Shown here: piece by piece, positions 42,400 through 64,000 of the stretch
Position numbering within the stretch: the first letter of the stretch is position 1
Layout: each line of letters begins with the position of its first letter
Assembly: GCF_050624435.1 (NCBI RefSeq)
Contig: NC_134546.1
Coordinates: 16,639,001 to 16,703,000, forward strand
From: Tenrec ecaudatus
Taxonomy: Eukaryota > Chordata > Mammalia > Afrosoricida > Tenrecidae
Direction of reading: 5' to 3'
DNA length: 64,000 nt
Translations under genes and position numbers: made by a program
Notes under the pieces: generated by a model
The model's input: only the letters and a program-made list of their open reading frames with translations
What the model was told of the DNA's origin: nothing
The model's database searches: none

Positions 42400-43525
42400 A
42401 AATTCCTCCGGAGAGAACATCAGTTGCTGTATACCGCAGCTCTCTGGGGAGAAAGAAAACAAAAACCGAGCGGCGGCGAGCGTTTAATACCGAGCCAGGC
42501 CTTTTATTTTTCTCGACGCTCCGCAGACACGTGGCGCCGCGGGAGCCAGAGACCCGTGGGCCGTACGCCAGGCTGCCGCTTCGCCCTCCCTTCAGGAGGA
42601 TTTGCGGCGGCGTCCCGGGTCGCCCGAGTCTGGAAATCCGGGGCTCTGGCCCCGACCCAAGGTGGGCAGAGAGCCCTGGGGAGCGCAGGGTCCGCCGCCC
42701 ACTCGAGGGCCCCCAGCCCAAGAAGTTTTCCCCGGGGCCGAGGCCCGGCAACAGGTCCGAGGCGGGGCCGGGCGAGGCCGGGTGGAGCCCGGCTCCGCGG
42801 CGGCCGGTGAATCAGCAGCGCCCAGCGCCCGGGCCGCCGCTCCTAACCAATGCCAAGCCCAGGCGGGACTGGTCCGGTTGCTTCCCGCCAGCCACTCCGG
42901 ACTGTCCGGACTTGGAAAAAGGTGACATCATCGTGGTTGGGAGGTCTCCGAAGGTCTCACCAATAGAAACCAGGCGAAGTAAGCTTGCCTGCTGTAGCGC
43001 TTGGCCAATACCAACAAAGCAAAAGGGGGCCTGGTTGTCGGCTTAGGACCAATGGGAAGCAGGGAAGGAGCACGAGGCGGAGTTGCGAATCCTGTCGCCA
43101 ATTAGGTGGAGGGGGTGGAGCCCAGGCCTTGTCAAGCGTGTCCAACCAGCGAAAGCAGCGGACTTTGCGGGGTGGGGCCAGGATGTCGGTTCCCAATAAG
43201 AGGAGGGCAAGGGCGGGGCGTTCACTGGAGTGTCCAATGAGGAACGCAGCCGAAGCGGGCCTGTCAAGCGAAGGGGCCGGGGGCGGGGGGATGGTGAGTC
43301 GGGGATAAACACTCCGCGGCGGTGGTGGCTGCTGCTCAGCTCCTAGTCTGTCACGGTTTCGGCAGTGTCCAGCTCGCCGGCCTCCTCCCGCGTCCAGCGA
43401 GCGCGGTCACCGCACAGGCTCCCTCAGCCGTGCTCCACGGGGCCCACAGCGGGGCGCGGGTGTCCGGCGGCGGCGAGTCCGTGTGCAGTGGGGGTTAGTC
43501 CCGTGGCTCCGGCTCCCGGTGCAGA
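42400..43525 (+). promoter_or_regulatory. MXD1: MXD1 CpG-island promoter and 5' UTR
   Basis: The interval is GC-rich with dense CpG and no TATA box. Visible sites include an E-box CACGTG at 42,528-42,533, a CRE-like TGACATCA at 42,923-42,930, GC boxes such as GGGCGGGGCG near 43,211-43,220, and seven perfect CCAAT boxes from 42,847 to 43,238. The E-box is the kind that MYC/MAX/MXD dimers bind, so feedback is possible but unproven. The transcription start cannot be fixed from sequence; the stretch after about 43,300 is likely 5' UTR. Confidence 0.75.
42847..43238 (+). promoter_or_regulatory. MXD1: Regularly spaced CCAAT-box array (NF-Y type)
   Basis: Perfect CCAAT pentamers on the plus strand start at 42847, 42960, 43005, 43049, 43098, 43193 and 43234, with a near match TCCAACC starting at 43141. 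From 42960 on, the steps are 45, 44, 49, about 44, about 51 and 41 bases. CCAAT is the core of NF-Y sites; NF-Y binding to multiple spaced CCAAT boxes is typical of cell-cycle promoters. Intervening bases are GC- and purine-rich but only weakly alike, so if this arose from a tandem repeat it is strongly decayed. Confidence 0.8.
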
Positions 43526-63252
<19,727 letters not shown>

Positions 63253-64000
63253 GAGGCCGCGCCGGCCGCGGCTGCCTGCGGAGGCGCTCCCCGGCGGAGC
63301 CGGTTAGGTAGTGTACTGGACCTTCCCTCGAGCCCCTGTCCGAAATCTCAGTGTGCCACCTTGACCAGAGGCAGCCGGTCCCGTTACGAAGGACGGAAGG
63401 GCCAGGCTGGTGGGTTTCCGAACGCGTCCGCGAGCCGCACCTTCTCCGTACAAAACCACAAAAAGATGGGCTCCGAGAGACTGTACATTCCAATCACTTT
63501 GAAGCACCCGAGCCCCCCCCCCCACCCCCAGACCGAAACACCGACTTCCACATCTCCGCCGGGGCCCCCTTGCCGCCTGCCCCACAGCGCGCGCGGTCGG
63601 ACCGGGCCCAGCACGACTGCCCCCCGAGCGTGTCTGTGTTTAGGCAACTTGAAGGAAACAAGCTTTTAAAGTTGAGATCCTGATCTCACAACTCCAAAGG
63701 CCAGCTTTGAAAGCCGCATTTAAGAGCACTTACCCACAGCCCCTCCCCGCAGTGAGGACGTCCGTCTGTCCGTCCGTCCGGAATACCTCCAGAAAACAGA
63801 CCTTCCACCCACCCCTGCCCTCCCGACCCGCGCGTGGAGGGAGCAGTCCTCCCTGTCCGCGGCCATCCTGGCAGTGTGTCTTCTCCGAGTCCCGATTGGG
63901 CTTGTCCTCACAAGCAACGGTACAATCTATTTTTGTGCGATGCTCTTGGGACCAGGCTGGCCCAGGACACACTCTCCCCTCCCAGTTGGTTGATGCTACT
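63253..64000 (+). other. MXD1: MXD1 3' UTR, open at the window edge
   Basis: The interval is GC-rich in its first 500 bases and contains no AATAAA before the edge, so the poly(A) site is outside. Long frames on both strands here are GC artefacts. Confidence 0.8.

Overview
This is a window of nuclear DNA from a placental mammal. Three gene loci lie on the plus strand in the order GMCL1 (last two coding exons), SNRNP27 (complete, six coding exons, 155 codons) and MXD1 (complete coding region, six exons, 221 codons; the 3' UTR runs off the right edge). This matches the order on human chromosome 2p13.

The host is very probably an afrotherian. The window is full of AfroSINE-type tRNA-derived SINEs whose tails copy the 3' end of an RTE (BovB-like) LINE, together with RTE fragments and many copies of one L1 3' UTR ending in AATAAAATGATTTT. 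At least three short hAT elements with the CAG(T/C)GGTTCTCAACCTG terminus of the SPIN/URR1 group are also present. SPIN has been reported in the lesser hedgehog tenrec, so a tenrec is my best guess; this is inference, not proof.

Layout: 1-3,730 is the GMCL1 3' end, with an intron carrying L1 and RTE tails. 3,730-10,640 is intergenic and dominated by a broken L1 with an ERVL-type LTR inside it. 10,640-11,240 is the CpG-rich SNRNP27 promoter. 11,157-30,433 is SNRNP27, whose 10.6 kb intron 4 holds an RTE with nested insertions, an RPL9 retropseudogene, a UBE2C retropseudogene and a hAT element with a clear target duplication. 30,800-42,330 is intergenic and almost all repeat (L1, RTE, SINE, mariner-like MITEs, MIR). 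42,400-43,600 is the MXD1 CpG-island promoter, with a spaced series of CCAAT boxes. 43,526-63,252 is the MXD1 coding region with an 11.4 kb third intron, and 63,253-64,000 is its 3' UTR.

The three genes have separate jobs: GMCL1 is a BTB-family nuclear-envelope/CUL3-adaptor protein, SNRNP27 is an RS-domain protein of the U4/U6.U5 tri-snRNP, and MXD1 is the MAX partner that opposes MYC. They share no operon-like logic. I found no CRISPR, phage or prokaryotic system and no clearly new gene system. The most interesting signals are the CCAAT array at MXD1, an (18x) GT repeat just upstream of a weak SNRNP27 3' splice site, and the layered transposon record including probable horizontally transferred hAT elements. 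All repeat family names come from memory of consensus sequences, so boundaries are approximate unless a target duplication is given.
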